The notes under the pieces were generated by a model that had not been told where the DNA came from, searched no databases, and worked only from the letters and a program-made list of their open reading frames with translations. Made by a program: the position numbers and the translations under genes. DNA of 64,000 bases from Aegilops tauschii subsp. strangulata (Eukaryota > Streptophyta > Magnoliopsida > Poales > Poaceae). The stretch covers positions 159,254,627 through 159,318,626 of the forward strand of contig NC_053036.3 of the NCBI RefSeq assembly GCF_002575655.3, given 5' to 3'. The first letter of the stretch is position 1. Each line of letters starts with the position of its first letter. Positions 21,851 through 33,648 of the stretch are shown here, piece by piece.

Positions 21851-23271
21851 TGATAACCCACAAGTATAGGGGATCGCAACAGTTTTCGAGGGTAGAGTAT
21901 TCAACAAAATTTATTGATTCGACACAAGGGGAGCCAAAGAATATTCTCAAGTATTAGCAGTTGAGTTGTCAATTCAACCACACCTGGATAACTTAGTATC
22001 TGCAGCAAAGTATTTAGTAGCAAAGTAGCATGATAGTAGTGGTAACGGTAACAAAAGTAACAGTAGCAAAAGTAATATTTTTGGTGTTTTGTTGTGATTG
22101 TAACAGTAGCAACAGAAAAGTAAATAAGCGGAGAACAATATGTGAAAAGCTCGTAGGCATTGGATCGACGATGGAGAATTATGTCGGATGCAGTTCATCA
22201 TGTAACAATCATAACATAGGGTGACACAGAACTAGCTCCAATTCATCAATGTAATGTAGGCATGTATTCCAAATATAGTCATACGTGCTTATGGAAAAGA
22301 ACTTGCATGACATCTTTTGTCCTACCCTCCCGTGGCAGCGGGGTCCTAATGGAAACTAAGGGATATTAAGGCCTCCTTTTAATAGAGTACCGGAACAAAG
22401 CATTAGCACATAGTGAATACATGAACTCCTCAAACTATGGTCATCACGGGGAGTGGTCCCGATTATTGTCACTTCGGGGTTGCCGGATCATAACACATAG
22501 TAGGTGACTATAGACTTGCAAGATAGGATCAAGAACTCACATATATTCATGAAAACATAATAAGTTCATATCTGAAATCATGGCACTCGGGCCCTAGTGA
22601 CAAGCATTAAGCATAGCAAAGTCATAGCAACATCAATCTCAGAACATAGTGGATACTAGGGATCAAACCCTAACAAAACTAACTCGATTACGTGATAGAT
22701 CTCATCCAACCCATCACCGTCCAACAAGCCTATGATGGAATTACTCACGCAAGGCGGTGAGCATCATGAAATTGGTGATGGAGGATGGTTGATGATGACG
22801 ACGGCGACGAATCCCCCTCTGCGGAGCCCCGAACGGACTCCAGATCAGCCCTCCCAAGAGGTTTTAGGGCTTGGCGGCGACTCCGTGTCGTAAAACGCGA
22901 TGAATCCTTCTCTCTGATTTTTTCTCCCCGAAAGTGAATATATGGAGCTGGAGTTGAGGTCGGTGGAGCGTCAGGGGGCCCACAAGGCAGGGGGGCGCGC
23001 CCTAGGGGGGCAGGCGCGCCCCCCACCCTCGTGGACAGGGTGTGGGCCCCCTGACGTGGATTTTTCTTCTAGTATTTTTGATATTTTCCAAAAAGATGTT
23101 CCGTGGAGTTTCAGGTCATTCCGAGAACTTTTGTTTCTGCACATAAATAACACCATGGAAAGTCTGCTGAAAACAGCGTCAGTCCGGGTTAGTTCCATTC
23201 AAATCATGCAAGTTAGAGTCCAAAACAAGGGCAAAAGTGTTTGGAAAAGTAGATACGACGGAGACGTATCA
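21851..23271 (-). repeat. Element C 3' LTR (1421 bp)
   Basis: It runs from TGATAACCCACAAG to GAGACGTATCA on the plus strand and pairs with 43529-44945. The first and last about 25 bases match the element A LTRs, but the middle is different, so these are related families. Confidence 0.93.
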
Positions 23272-25318
23272 ACTCCCCCAAGCTTAAACCTTTTCTTGTC
23301 CTCAAGCAATTCAGTTGATAAACTGAAAGTGATAAAGAAAAACTTTTACAAACTCTGTTTGCTCTTGTTGTTGTAAATATGTAAAGCCAGCATTCAAGTT
23401 TTCAGCAAAGATTATGACTAACCACATTCACAATAACTCTTAAGTCTCATGTTTACTCATATCAATAGCATAACCAACTAGCGAGCAATAATAATAAATC
23501 TCGGATGACAACACTTTCTCAAAACAATCATAATATGATATAACAAGATGGTATCTCGCTAGCCCTTTCTGAGACTGCAAAACATAAATGTAGAGCACCT
23601 TTAAAGATCAAGGACCGACTAGACACTGTAATTCATGGTAAAAGAGATCCAGTCATAGTCATACCCAATATAAATGAATAGTAATGGATGCAAATGACAG
23701 CTGCGCTCTCCAGCGAGTGCTCTTTAATAAGAGGGTGATGACTCAACATAAAAGTAAATAGATAGGCCCTTCGCAGAGGGAAGCAAGGATTTGTAGAGGT
23801 GCGAGAGGTCGGTTTTGAAATAGAGATAAGTAATATTTTGAGCGGCATACTTTCATTGTCAACATAACAACCAAGAGATGGCGATATCTTCCATGCTACA
23901 CACATTATAGGCGGTTCCCAAACAGAATGGTAAATTTTATACTCCCCCTCCACCAACAAGCATCAATCCATGGCTTGCTCGAAACAACGAGTAACTCCAA
24001 CTAGCAACAGTCCCAAGGGAGTTTTGTTTGCAATTATTTTGATTTAGTTTGCATAAAGCATGGGACTGGGCATCCCGGTGACCAGCCATTTTCTCGTGAA
24101 TGAGGAGCGGAGTCCACTCCTCTTGAGAATAACCCGCCTAGCATGGAAGATACGGACAGCCCTAGTTGATACATGAGCTATTCGAGCATACAAAACAGAA
24201 TGTTTATTTGAAGGTTTGGAGTTTGGCACATACAAATTTACTTGGAACGGCAGGTAGATACCGCATATAGGAAGGTATAGTGGACTCATATGGAATAACT
24301 TTGGGGTTTAAGGGATTGGATGCACAAGTAGTATTCCCGCTTAGTATAAGTGAAGGCTAGCAAAAGACTGGGAAGCGACCAACTAGAGAACGACAACAGT
24401 CATGAACATGCATTAAAATTAATAAACATTGAGTACAAGCATGAGTAGGATATAATCCACCATGAACATAAATATCGTGAAGGCTATGTTGATTTGTTTC
24501 AACTACATGTGCGAACATGTGCCAAGTCGAGTCACTTAAATCATTCAAAGGAGGATACCACCCCACTATACCTCATCACAACCATTTTAATAGCATGTTG
24601 GCACGCAAGGTAAACCATTATAACTCATAGCTAATCAAGCATGGTACGAGCAACTATGATCTCTAATTGTCATTGCAAACATGTTTATTCATAATAAGCT
24701 GAATCAGGAACGATGAACTAATCATATTTACAAAAACAAGAGAGGTCAAGTTCATACCAGCTTTTCTCATCTCAGTCAGTCCATCATATATCGTCATAAT
24801 TGTCTTTCACTTCCACGACCGAACGATGTGAATAATAATAAGAGTGCACGTGCATTGAACTAAGCTGGAATCTGCGAGCATTCAATAAACAGGCGAAGAC
24901 AAGGCAATTTGGGCTCTTGGTTAAATTAACAATAATGCATATAAGAGCCACTTGAACAATTTAATTATGGTCTTGTCCTATCGACCCCCAAGGAAAAGAA
25001 AAGAAATAAAACTATTTACACGGGAAAGCTCCCAACAAGGAAAAGAAGAATGGGAAATATTTTTGGGTTTTCTTTTTTAATTATTACTACTACAGCTAGA
25101 AAAGTAAACTAACTAAAGGCTACAACTAATTTTTTTGGTTTTTCTTAAGGTTTATCAAACACACAAAAAGAAAGCAAGAAAAAGGAAATAAACTAGCATG
25201 GATATTACAATGAAAAAGTATGAGCACCGACATCTAGCAATGAGTGAGTGTGAACATAAATGTAATGTCGGTGGGAAATACTTACTCCCCCAAGCTTAGG
25301 CTTTTGGCCTAAGTTGGT
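23272..25318 (-). other. Element C 3' untranslated internal region with two polypurine-like tracts
   Basis: The terminal polypurine tract is at 23272-23286. The same 15 bases (ACTCCCCCAAGCTTA on the plus strand) occur again at 25284-25298, at the inner edge of this 2-kb region. Short ORFs here have no family features. The part at 24058-24420 is similar to 48840-49140 outside the CACTA element. Confidence 0.7.
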
Positions 25319-26344
25319 TTATTGCCACGGGTGGCCTGGCGGATATCCGTAGTTGTGGCCGGGGTCGTACTGAAATGCAGCGGCTATTGCCTCCTGAGCT
25401 GCAGCGTGGAGGCGAGTGGCCTCCGCCCTCCTCTCGTACTCATTTGCCTCCTCTCTGGTAATAACATATCTTCCTTTTGCCTGATAATCAAAGAAGGCAG
25501 GAGCAGGGAGAGTAATACGGACAGCACGTCGTCTGTCAAAGATTAAGCGATACTGGAGAGGTGACTCATTCCTCTCGACAAACTGGTGGTGAACCATAGC
25601 ATTAAAGTCTAAATAAGTAGGAGGCAATTCAATATCGTCATCACGTATGGTTACACCAAGAAAATCAGCTAAGCGGGTTGCATAAATTCCATCGAAGAAA
25701 TCTCCATTAAACCTATTATTATGCAACCTGCGTGCAACAATGGCTCCCAAATTATAAGATTTGTCTCCTAACACGGCACTCCTAATAATACTGAGGTCAG
25801 GAACACACATATGACATGCTTCATCTTTACCATTTATGCACCTACCTATGAAGAGAGCAAAATAATGTATTGCAGGAAAATGAATGCTCCCTATGGTAGC
25901 TTGTGATATATCTCTAGATTCCCCCACAATTATACTAGCAAGAAAATTTCTAAATTCAGTTTTGCGAGGTTCACTAGCACTACCCCATTGTGGGAGTTTG
26001 CAAGCAGTGGTAAAATCCTCTAAGTCCATGGTATAAGATTTTTCATAAAGATCAAACAGGACAGTTGGAGAATTATGTGAAGATGAAAATTCAAACCTCC
26101 TCACAAAGGAACTAGTGAGATAGTTGTATTGGCTGCACTTCTCTGCCTCGAAGCTCACAAGATCAGCGTTACACAAATATGCGTTAAATTCTTCCTTGAT
26201 TCCTGCTCGATCCATAAAGTTCTCTGAAGGCCATTCACAAGGCCGCACTGGAGCGTCCCTTGGTGGCTCATCGTCAGCATCACGCATTGCAAGCCTGGGT
26301 CCTTGCTTCCTTGAAGAACCACCTTGGAACATTTTCCTAAGCAT
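25319..26344 (-). CDS. ATHILA ORF1-like protein of element C
   Basis: An intact ORF of 341 residues from ATG 26344. It begins with a basic stretch (RKMFQGGSSRKQG) and then has a globular part with FVRRFEF, YTMDLEDFTTACKLP, IHYFALFIGRCING, NLGAIVARRLHNN and DFLGVTI, ending in an Ala/Glu-rich helix and a Gly/Pro/Tyr-rich tail. This layout resembles the plant ATHILA ORF-1 family, whose function is unknown. It lies near the 3' end of the element, where an env-like gene sits in Athila elements; I see no signal peptide or membrane helix, so an envelope role is not supported. It is the only undamaged long ORF of element C. Confidence 0.65.
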   Translation of the reverse strand: MLRKMFQGGSSRKQGPRLAMRDADDEPPRDAPVRPCEWPSENFMDRAGIKEEFNAYLCNADLVSFEAEKCSQYNYLTSSFVRRFEFSSSHNSPTVLFDLYEKSYTMDLEDFTTACKLPQWGSASEPRKTEFRNFLASIIVGESRDISQATIGSIHFPAIHYFALFIGRCINGKDEACHMCVPDLSIIRSAVLGDKSYNLGAIVARRLHNNRFNGDFFDGIYATRLADFLGVTIRDDDIELPPTYLDFNAMVHHQFVERNESPLQYRLIFDRRRAVRITLPAPAFFDYQAKGRYVITREEANEYERRAEATRLHAAAQEAIAAAFQYDPGHNYGYPPGHPWQ

Positions 26345-27090
26345 GCTTCTTCCTCTGAAAAATTTCTGAAATTTTTAGTAACTTCAAATAAAAGTAAACC
26401 AAACTCAACAAAATTGATAGCAAATACTGCTACAAGTGCCTAGACTATATCATGCATTAGAACTACTTGGAACCATATAAATTTGACATGCAAGCTCAAG
26501 AACATGGTCACCTAGGCAGGACAAATTTGCAATGAATAGAGCACTAGAACAAAAACTAATTGGACCAATGGAGGAGTCACATACCAAGGAACAATCCCCC
26601 AAGCAGTTTTGTGAGAGGTGTTTTGAGCAAGGAGATCAAAAATCGCAGCAAAATGAGCTAGAACTCGTGCTTGAGCTGGATATTGGTGTTTGTGGGAGGA
26701 AGAAGGAGTGTGTGGGTGCAGGAATAAGTGGAGGGGAGCCACCATGGGCCCACAAGGCATGGGGCGCGGCCTAGGGGGGCAGGCGCGCCCTCCACCCTCG
26801 TGGCCAGGTGCTTGCCCCTCCTGCTGTGTTCTCAGTGCCAGATATTCTCAAATATTCCAAAAAAATCATATTCCATTTTCAAGGCATTTGGAGAACTTAT
26901 ATTTTTGGGGTATTTTTATATTGCACGGATAAATCAGAAAACAGACAGAAAAATACTATTTTTACTTTATTTCAACTAAATAACAGAAAGTAGAAAGAGG
27001 GTACAGAAGGTTGTGCCTTCTAGTTTCATCCATCTCATGCTCATCAAAAGGAATCCACTAACAAGGTTGATCAAGTCTTGTTCACAAACT
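26345..27090 (-). other. Element C internal spacer containing an LTR-like segment
   Basis: No ORF. At about 26735-26940 the sequence GGGCCCACAAGGCA, a GGGGCAGGCGCGCCC stretch, CACCCTCGTGG, then TATTC-CAAAAA and GAGAACTT follows the same order as in the element C LTR at about 22976-23150. It therefore looks like a piece of a related LTR embedded between gag-protease and the ATHILA-like ORF. Confidence 0.6.
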
Positions 27091-27095
27091 CATTC
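27091..27095. repeat. Left target site duplication of Fatima copy 1 (CATTC)
   Basis: CATTC before 27096 is repeated at 40598-40602, after the right LTR. The match is perfect. Confidence 0.95.
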
Positions 27096-27620
27096 TGTCG
27101 TGGTTTTGTCACGACAGATGTCCTAGAGAAAGGACTTAGTCGTGGAGCCATCGCTACGGGTTAGCTTGAAGGGGTTAAAGCGGACAATGGACGCAAGAGA
27201 GTTTTATACTAGTTCGGCCCCTTACGATGAAGGTGAAAGCCTACGTCTAGTTGTGATGGAAATGATGGGGTTTCGATGACCAAGGAGCGAATACGCTTTG
27301 CCTGAGTCTCGAGTTGTTGTTTGTTGTCCTTGAACCGCTGCCGGGTCGTCCCCTTATATAGATGGGTTGACGCCCGTCGGATTACAGACTCAGAGGCCGG
27401 CTCATAATCGTGTCTGGCTCGGTCTCTGCTACTCCTATCTTACAACACAAGTTTACATATCAATGCCGGTTTGTGTCTACAGGCCTTAAACCGGCTTTGG
27501 CCCCTGGGCCTTCTGAAGCGTCACTGTTTGTCTTCATGGGCTTCAGATACAGATGAACTACTTATGAGGTTAACCCCGCCTCTCCTGGCCGGTTTACACC
27601 CAGTGGTAATATCCCCAACA
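27096..27620 (-). repeat. Fatima copy 1, 3' LTR (525 bp)
   Basis: It pairs with 40073-40597. A TATATAAGG box is on the minus strand near 27349-27357. The polypurine-like TCTGGGGCCTAA (minus strand) lies just outside at 27621-27632. Confidence 0.93.
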
Positions 27621-27853
27621 TTAGGCCCCAGATTGATTTGAACTGGTTCATGTCAATCCTCAATACTTAAGAAAATTTCTTCTTCAACATCTTCACACAA
27701 TCTTGTAAACCGCCATGACATCATCTTCTAGGATCTGGGTAAACCGCCGTGACGTCACCTGTCATTAGCGTGCCTCCGACAATCGAGGCGACAGCATCGC
27801 CTCATATCCAAAAACTCGGCTCCTCGATTTTCGCGTCTGTCGTTGATCTCCCT
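27621..27853 (+). other. Fatima copy 1 segment between 3' LTR and antisense gene promoter
   Basis: It holds the polypurine tract and upstream promoter sequence of the antisense gene, with repeated TAAACCGCC(G)TGAC phrases near 27706 and 27738 that could be promoter elements. Confidence 0.5.
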
Positions 27854-27861
27854 TATAAATA
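27854..27861 (+). promoter_or_regulatory. TATA box of the antisense gene, Fatima copy 1
   Basis: TATAAATA in CCCTTATAAATAGGGCC is kept in copy 2 at 50110-50117. It is followed by a C-rich leader and then a 5'UTR intron (28044-28579, GTAAGT to TTTCAG). Confidence 0.7.
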
Positions 27862-27884
27862 GGGCCAGGGGGTCTTTCCATTTC

Positions 27885-30800
27885 CCCCCTCATGCCTCTT
27901 CACTTCATCGTCATCCTCGCGACGCTCGACCCTTCGACCTCGGCCGCCGCCGTCAACCTTCGATTGCTGCACCAACCTTGGCCGCTGCATCGACCTGAAC
28001 GTACCAGAACTCCTCCGCACGCCGCCGCTGCTCAACAACCTCCGTAAGTCTCCCCTTTCTCTTACCATAGATCTGCACTTAGGGTTTCTGTCGTTCAACA
28101 GTGTTCGTCGCCGCCCTTCTTTTCCCTTACTTATATCCATGGATTAGATCCAAAAACCACATAGATCTCGCGCTGTAGTAGTTTAAACCACATAGATCTC
28201 GCGCTTTAGCAGTTTCAGCACCTGTTTGATATCCAACTTATCTCATCTTGGTGAACTTTCAGTACGCTGGAATTTAGGTCAGAATATATTTTGTTTTTCC
28301 TACGCGCGGTAGATCTGAAATTACCATAGCAAGATGTGAAACTTGTTTCTTCCTTCTCTTACACACTTTGAATACCAGATTGACCGGTTTAACTTCACAG
28401 AAAAATGATGACCCGGTAGATACCATTAGTCCCCTGTTGAACCGCTAATGCATTACACCGTTCCATTGCCAGACTCCGGTTTACGAATAACCAAATCCGG
28501 TTTACCAATATGCTTGTATCCTCATACCACTGTATAGTTGTCCACTGTAAATCTTAAACCGGTTATAATCATGTTTCAGATTTTCCTTGTCATGGCTAAG
28601 CAAGTCTATGAGTGCAATTGGGCTCCCTCTCGAGTAACCGAGGAACAGTTAAGCAACCTTGTCAAAACGGGCGCTTTAGCCAAGAAAGATGTCATCCACT
28701 AGAGGGTCCCTGGCCCGGAAAATCCTCCTACACCCAAGCACGGAGAGTTAGTCGTTTTTGCTGATCATCTCGGACAAGGTTTTAGCCCTCCCGGTTCAAA
28801 AAAATTTCGGGATGTACTGGCTAGTTTTCAACTGCGCCCTCAAGACATTGGTCCTAACACTGTAACCAACATCTGCCACTTCCAAGTCTTTTGTGAGGTT
28901 TATCTGCAAGAGGAACCTTCAGTCGAACTGTTTCAGGATTTCTTTCACCTAAACCGTCGCATAGAATTCTCGGATGGACCCAGTACGGAACTGGGCGTAA
29001 TGGTGGTTCAGAAAAGGAAGGAAGTCACCTTCCCTCATCCCAAACTCCACAGTCATCCAAAAGAGTGGAACCAGACTTGGTTTTACTGCATGGATACATC
29101 TCCATCTGATGAGAATCCTTTGCCGGGTTACCGCCCTGAACGCCTTAGCAACACACATCCTTTTCCTCAGAGGTTGACAGCAAGAGAATGGGCCAACTAT
29201 GCTCCCCAATTATCAAAGCTTAGAGCCTTCATGGCGAACGGCTTGACAGGAGTTGATCTTGCTCGTTGCTGGATAAGCTGGAGCATTCTGCCCTTAAGCC
29301 GGCGCCCCGGTTTGATGTGTGAGTACACGGGGAGTTTGAAGGATGTTCAGTGGCACATTGACATTCAGCTTACAGACGAAGAAGTCACTGAGGCTGTAAA
29401 GAAAATACTGAACGAACTGGAGGCCGTCTGTGCCCAAACCGGACTACTCCCTTTCTGCACCTTCAACAAACCACCAGCTGTAAGAATCATACAATCCTTT
29501 GTATCTGAATTTGCTTCTGTCCAAATATTCTCTGAAAGTGTGATTATTTTCTGACAGGGTCATGATCCGTTCTGGAACAAGAAACCATCACAGGACAAAC
29601 CGGCAAAGCCGCAAGACAAACCAGTCAAGCCAGTTCGTCCCAAGACCAAGGTTGTTAAGAACCTGCCAAGAGAAGGACCACTGCATCCTCCGATCTACCA
29701 GATGATGACGATGTGCGTAATCCGGAACCAGAGGTAGAACTTGACTCTCTTAGTTCATTTTTCGTACATCTCATTGACAATGATTATTATCAGGACGACG
29801 CTGAAGGCAGTCATGCTGAGGACGTAGAGGTAACCATTCTTTCCTTCGATTCAGATCCTCTGTCAACATCAAAAATCCGTCAAGCAAATCGGAAAGTAAA
29901 ATTTTCTGACCCTCTTGCTTACTTGGACCCAAACTTTCTTTTGAAGACGCAGCAGCACGAAGCTCGCTGTACAACCCGGCACAGCGGCCAGGTAGTTACC
30001 TCCGCCGGTTTACCGAACAGTCCGGTTCGGAAACGCTGATCAGAGGTCTCTTATCCCATTGATACTTCATACCCAAAAGCAGGTTGTTTTCGCCAGCCTC
30101 TTAACCCGTCTGATTCAAATTATCAGGGTACTTCTCACTCATCCTCTGGCGAGTCCTCGGCCACACAGCTTCCACCCCTCAAAACAGTTCCTGGGTGAGT
30201 TATGCACATGTCTTTATTCTTGATATGTTATCTTTTCATATTGTACTGATCCTTATGTCTATCTTTTCGCAGCGCCAAGCCAAGACCCAGCAAGAAAGCT
30301 CGGTTGAACAAACCGGCTGATGATAATGTAGCTGCTGAACCGGAAACAACTCCAGATCTGGAAGAAACCGACGCTGACGCCATGCTTCATGATCCGCCGC
30401 ATCAAGACCATTATTTCCTTGCTGAACAAGTGCAAGTTGATACTACAAGTCATGCAGACCGGCCAGCCAGCCCTGTCCGAACTGGTGACAAACCGGTCAG
30501 TCCAGCTAAGGACACTGATAAACCGCCAACTCCGGCGAAGGCTGCTGATGAACAAGATGATGACGTTATGATTACTGGCACTAGCCACACCACTCCTGGC
30601 AATCCTGTAGCTTTGTCAAAGCATACTGCCAAGGATGATCTCTCTGCTATCGGCAAAGGCAAATGGAATGCCGATTTATCAAGCTTCGCCCACCTCAATG
30701 TTCAAGATATTCACTCTGGCTTCTTGAACCGTCTGTATACCAGCCGTGACTATGAAGCCAGTTTGGTAAACTTGATGAAGGAGCGATATGAGGTAACTAC

Positions 30801-32250
30801 TGTTTTTCTCCTTTGTCCAATTGCAGTTTATCAACTCCTAGTAGCCCCCAAGTGACGGTTTATGATACCAATCTAAACCGGGACTTTTGGCAAAACTTAA
30901 CTTTGCGTATTTAGCCTCGAGGGACCGGATTACCTTGTTAAGATGAACCGGTTCCTTAAAATTTTCCATACTGCTCTTTCGCCGGTATAGTCCCCAAGGC
31001 CGGTTTAACTTTATAAAGATGAACCGGGACTGTAGAAGAATTCCCATATCAACAGTTTTTGAGCAAACACACATTAGTCCCCAAGTGCCAAGCTTAATAC
31101 TTGTATTGTGCTTGGGACTTGTAAAAATTTCTGAGTAAAAGCAAATATGCATTAGCCCCCAAGTACTAAGGGCATAACTTGTTATGTGCTTGGTACTTCA
31201 AATATGTATTGTCAACTCATTATGTATCTGTCTCTTTATAGGCTGAACTGAGCAAGAAGGAAAGCCAAACTGCTGACCTGCAAGAGAACATCAAGTCCCA
31301 ACAGACCGAAACTTCCAAAGCAAAAGATGAGCTGACAAGCGCCTTAGCCTCTATGGAAAAGCTAAAGGAAAGCTTTGCCAAGGAGCGAGCGGATTGGAAC
31401 ACAGAGAAATCCGCTTTGCGGAAAAGAGCTAAAGATGCAGAAGCAGCTCTCAAACCGGTGGTAGACGAGCTGACAGGGGTAAAGCGACAAGTACATGCGA
31501 TGACCACTACTGTGTTTGGTAAGAATCTTGTCCTTAATACTGTCAACATATTTTCCCATGCGTTGCCGTTTTACTAATGTTTGCAATGATGTAGGAACTC
31601 GCATTAGTCATCTGGGCTCTGATGTTCAGAAGAAGCTGATGGCTGCCTATACACTGATAGAACAACTGTATACCGGCGCTCAACAAATTATCTGCACCGC
31701 TTCTCACAATAAGCCGCCCCCGACGTTAATCAATGATACCTTAGACAGACTATCTATGCTGCCTGCCCGGGTAAAAGAGCTGAAGAGGTCTGCTGCAAGG
31801 GCTGGCGCTCTGATCGCGCTAACCCGGGCAAAAGCATGGGTGCCTGATCTTGACCCGACGGACGTGGCCAAAGGCTACCCAAGCTTAAAAGAAGACGGAT
31901 CAGAATTTTGCACTGAAGATCTCCGCACCATAAACCGGGAAGTATGTCCACTGGCTTGTCAACTTGCTGAAGAAGCTGATCTTTCACATTATCAGGCGAA
32001 TTATGATATCAATAACAAGCGGGTTGCTGCACCAGCTCCTGAGGCTCAAAACCTGATTCCTCCAATCCGTAAGCACACTTATGCCCCTGATATTGAACCG
32101 TCCACCCTTACAAGCGACGAAGCTGTGTTCCAAGCTTTAACTGGGATCGACTGGGCAACTGTTGACTTCCAGCCGCTGGGTAGGGACGAAGAAGATGAAC
32201 TGGTGCAAGATGATCCGCAGCCGTCAGGTCAAGCTGATAAGCAATCATAA
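27885..32250 (+). pseudogene. Fatima antisense gene, copy 1: multi-exon, putative gypsy-type (PF04195-like) protein with coiled coil
   Basis: After a 5'UTR exon and a 536-bp intron, coding exons are 28580-29479 (ATG 28592), 29558-30194, 30273-30792, 31242-31518 and 31595-32250, each with GT-AG borders shared with copy 2. Exon 1 has a globular domain resembling the plant 'putative gypsy type transposon' family, with ARCWISWSILPLSRRP near its end. Then come an acidic, Pro/Lys-rich disordered part, a coiled coil (exon at 31242) and a helical C terminus. Damage: TAG for TGG at 28700-28702, a one-base loss near 29650, TGA at 30037-30039 and an extra C near 30288. It runs against gag-pol. The role is unknown. 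Confidence 0.75.
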
Positions 32251-32914
32251 TCCCGGGGCCGGTTTAGTTTTTCTTTTGCTATAATGCTTATTGAGACAAT
32301 TACTCCTTTGGGCACTGAAAACGCCTTGTAATAGGCGAGTTAAAACACTTGGTCCGTTGTGCCTTCGTGCATATTTATCTGCAACTGATGCGTGTTAATC
32401 CGCCATGCTTAAGATATGATATTCAAGCTGTTCGTGCAGATAGAAGCTTAAAGCACCCTGGCGGTTTACCACCGGGCAGGTCATGATACCCAACTATATA
32501 TAGGACCAAGGTTTATAACCAAGGGTTGCAAAAGATAAACAAATATGGAAATATATTATACGTGTGATCTTTAGGCATAGTGTTGGCTGACCAACCTTGT
32601 AATGAGGGTAATAACCCTAATCCGGAGTAAAAGTATCTCCTGTTATACAATGCCGGTTTACAATAAAACTGTTCCGGGTTGTGATAAACACCGGTTTATT
32701 CCATACTGGTCACTATGAGTCAAAACCAGACCGGGCTGATAGTCTCCGGATTATAACTTGATCATGTACTGACAACTTGTAATTGACAGCCTAACCGGGT
32801 TGATAAACACCGGTTTGAAAACATCACAAATCTTAGCAAAAGAAAAAGAAACTTAGCAAAAGGCAAATAAAACCGCTGTAGTCGAGGCTTTTCACGGGCT
32901 GCCAGGCCCCAAAT
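32251..32914 (+). other. Fatima copy 1 spacer after antisense gene
   Basis: Non-coding sequence with many CCGGTTTA phrases, for example near 32257, 32653 and 32690. No ORF is supported. The same spacer is in copy 2 at 54477-55159. Confidence 0.6.
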
Positions 32915-33352
32915 TTGATCAAGAGGTGTTGCTATGGTTCGGGTTCGACCAAGCCCCATGGTGATGTTGTGGCATTACGCCGATCAAGAGGCGTTGCTAT
33001 GGTTCGGGTTCGACCAAGCCCCCAAGTGATGCTGTGGCATTACGCCGATCAAGAGGCGTGGCTATGGTTCGGGTTCGACCAAGCCCCCAAGTGATGTTGT
33101 GGCATTACGCCGATCAAGAGGCGTGGCTATGGTTCGGGTTCGACCAAGCCCCCAAGTGATGCTGTTGCATTACGCTGATCAATAGGCGTGGCTATGGTTC
33201 GGATACGACCAAGCCCCCAAGTGATTCTGTGGCATTGCGCCGATCAAGAGGCGTGGCTATGGTTCGGATATGACCAAGCCCCCAAGTGATTCTGTGGCAT
33301 TGCACCGATCAAGAGGTGTAGCTATGGTTCGGATACGACCAAGCCCCCATGA
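32915..33352 (+). repeat. Tandem repeat, about 6.7 units of 65 bp, Fatima copy 1
   Basis: Units read CCGATCAAGAGGCGT, GCTATGGTTCGG, CGACCAAGCCCCCAAGTGAT and TGTGGCATTACG in order; for example, starts at 32980 and 33045 are 65 bp apart. The array lies between the 3' end of the antisense gene and the 3' end of pol, and copy 2 has a matching array. Confidence 0.93.
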
Positions 33353-33648
33353 TGTAATATGAAGCTTTGAGAAGCCAAATCAAGGGTTAAACCGGACGCC
33401 GCTTTGTAAGCTCCATGTAACCACACATGATGTAAGAAAAAACAATAGATACCCCGCTTTAGCTGAGGCTCCGGTTTATTGTATTGAACATAATATATAC
33501 ATTGTAATATTATGTACATAAGCAGAGCCTATAGCTAAAGTATAGTAAGGCCGAAGATGAGCAATATTCCACGGCCGGTTGGTCTCCTCCTCCGATTTAC
33601 GTGAGTCTTTGCGCTCTTGAACATCGATTAGGTAGTACGACCCGTTGT
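33353..33648 (-). other. Fatima copy 1 short spacer between repeat array and pol
   Basis: No gene seen. It has AT-rich sequence with the phrase CTCCGGTTTATTG. It could hold the 3' end of the pol transcript. Confidence 0.45.

Noticed and set aside
25319..26344. Calling the ATHILA-like ORF an envelope protein
   Set aside because: No signal peptide, no membrane segment and no cleavage site are visible; position alone is not enough.
32915..33352. CRISPR-like look of the 65-bp repeats
   Set aside because: Units are directly adjoining without unique spacers and lie in a plant retrotransposon; it is a minisatellite.
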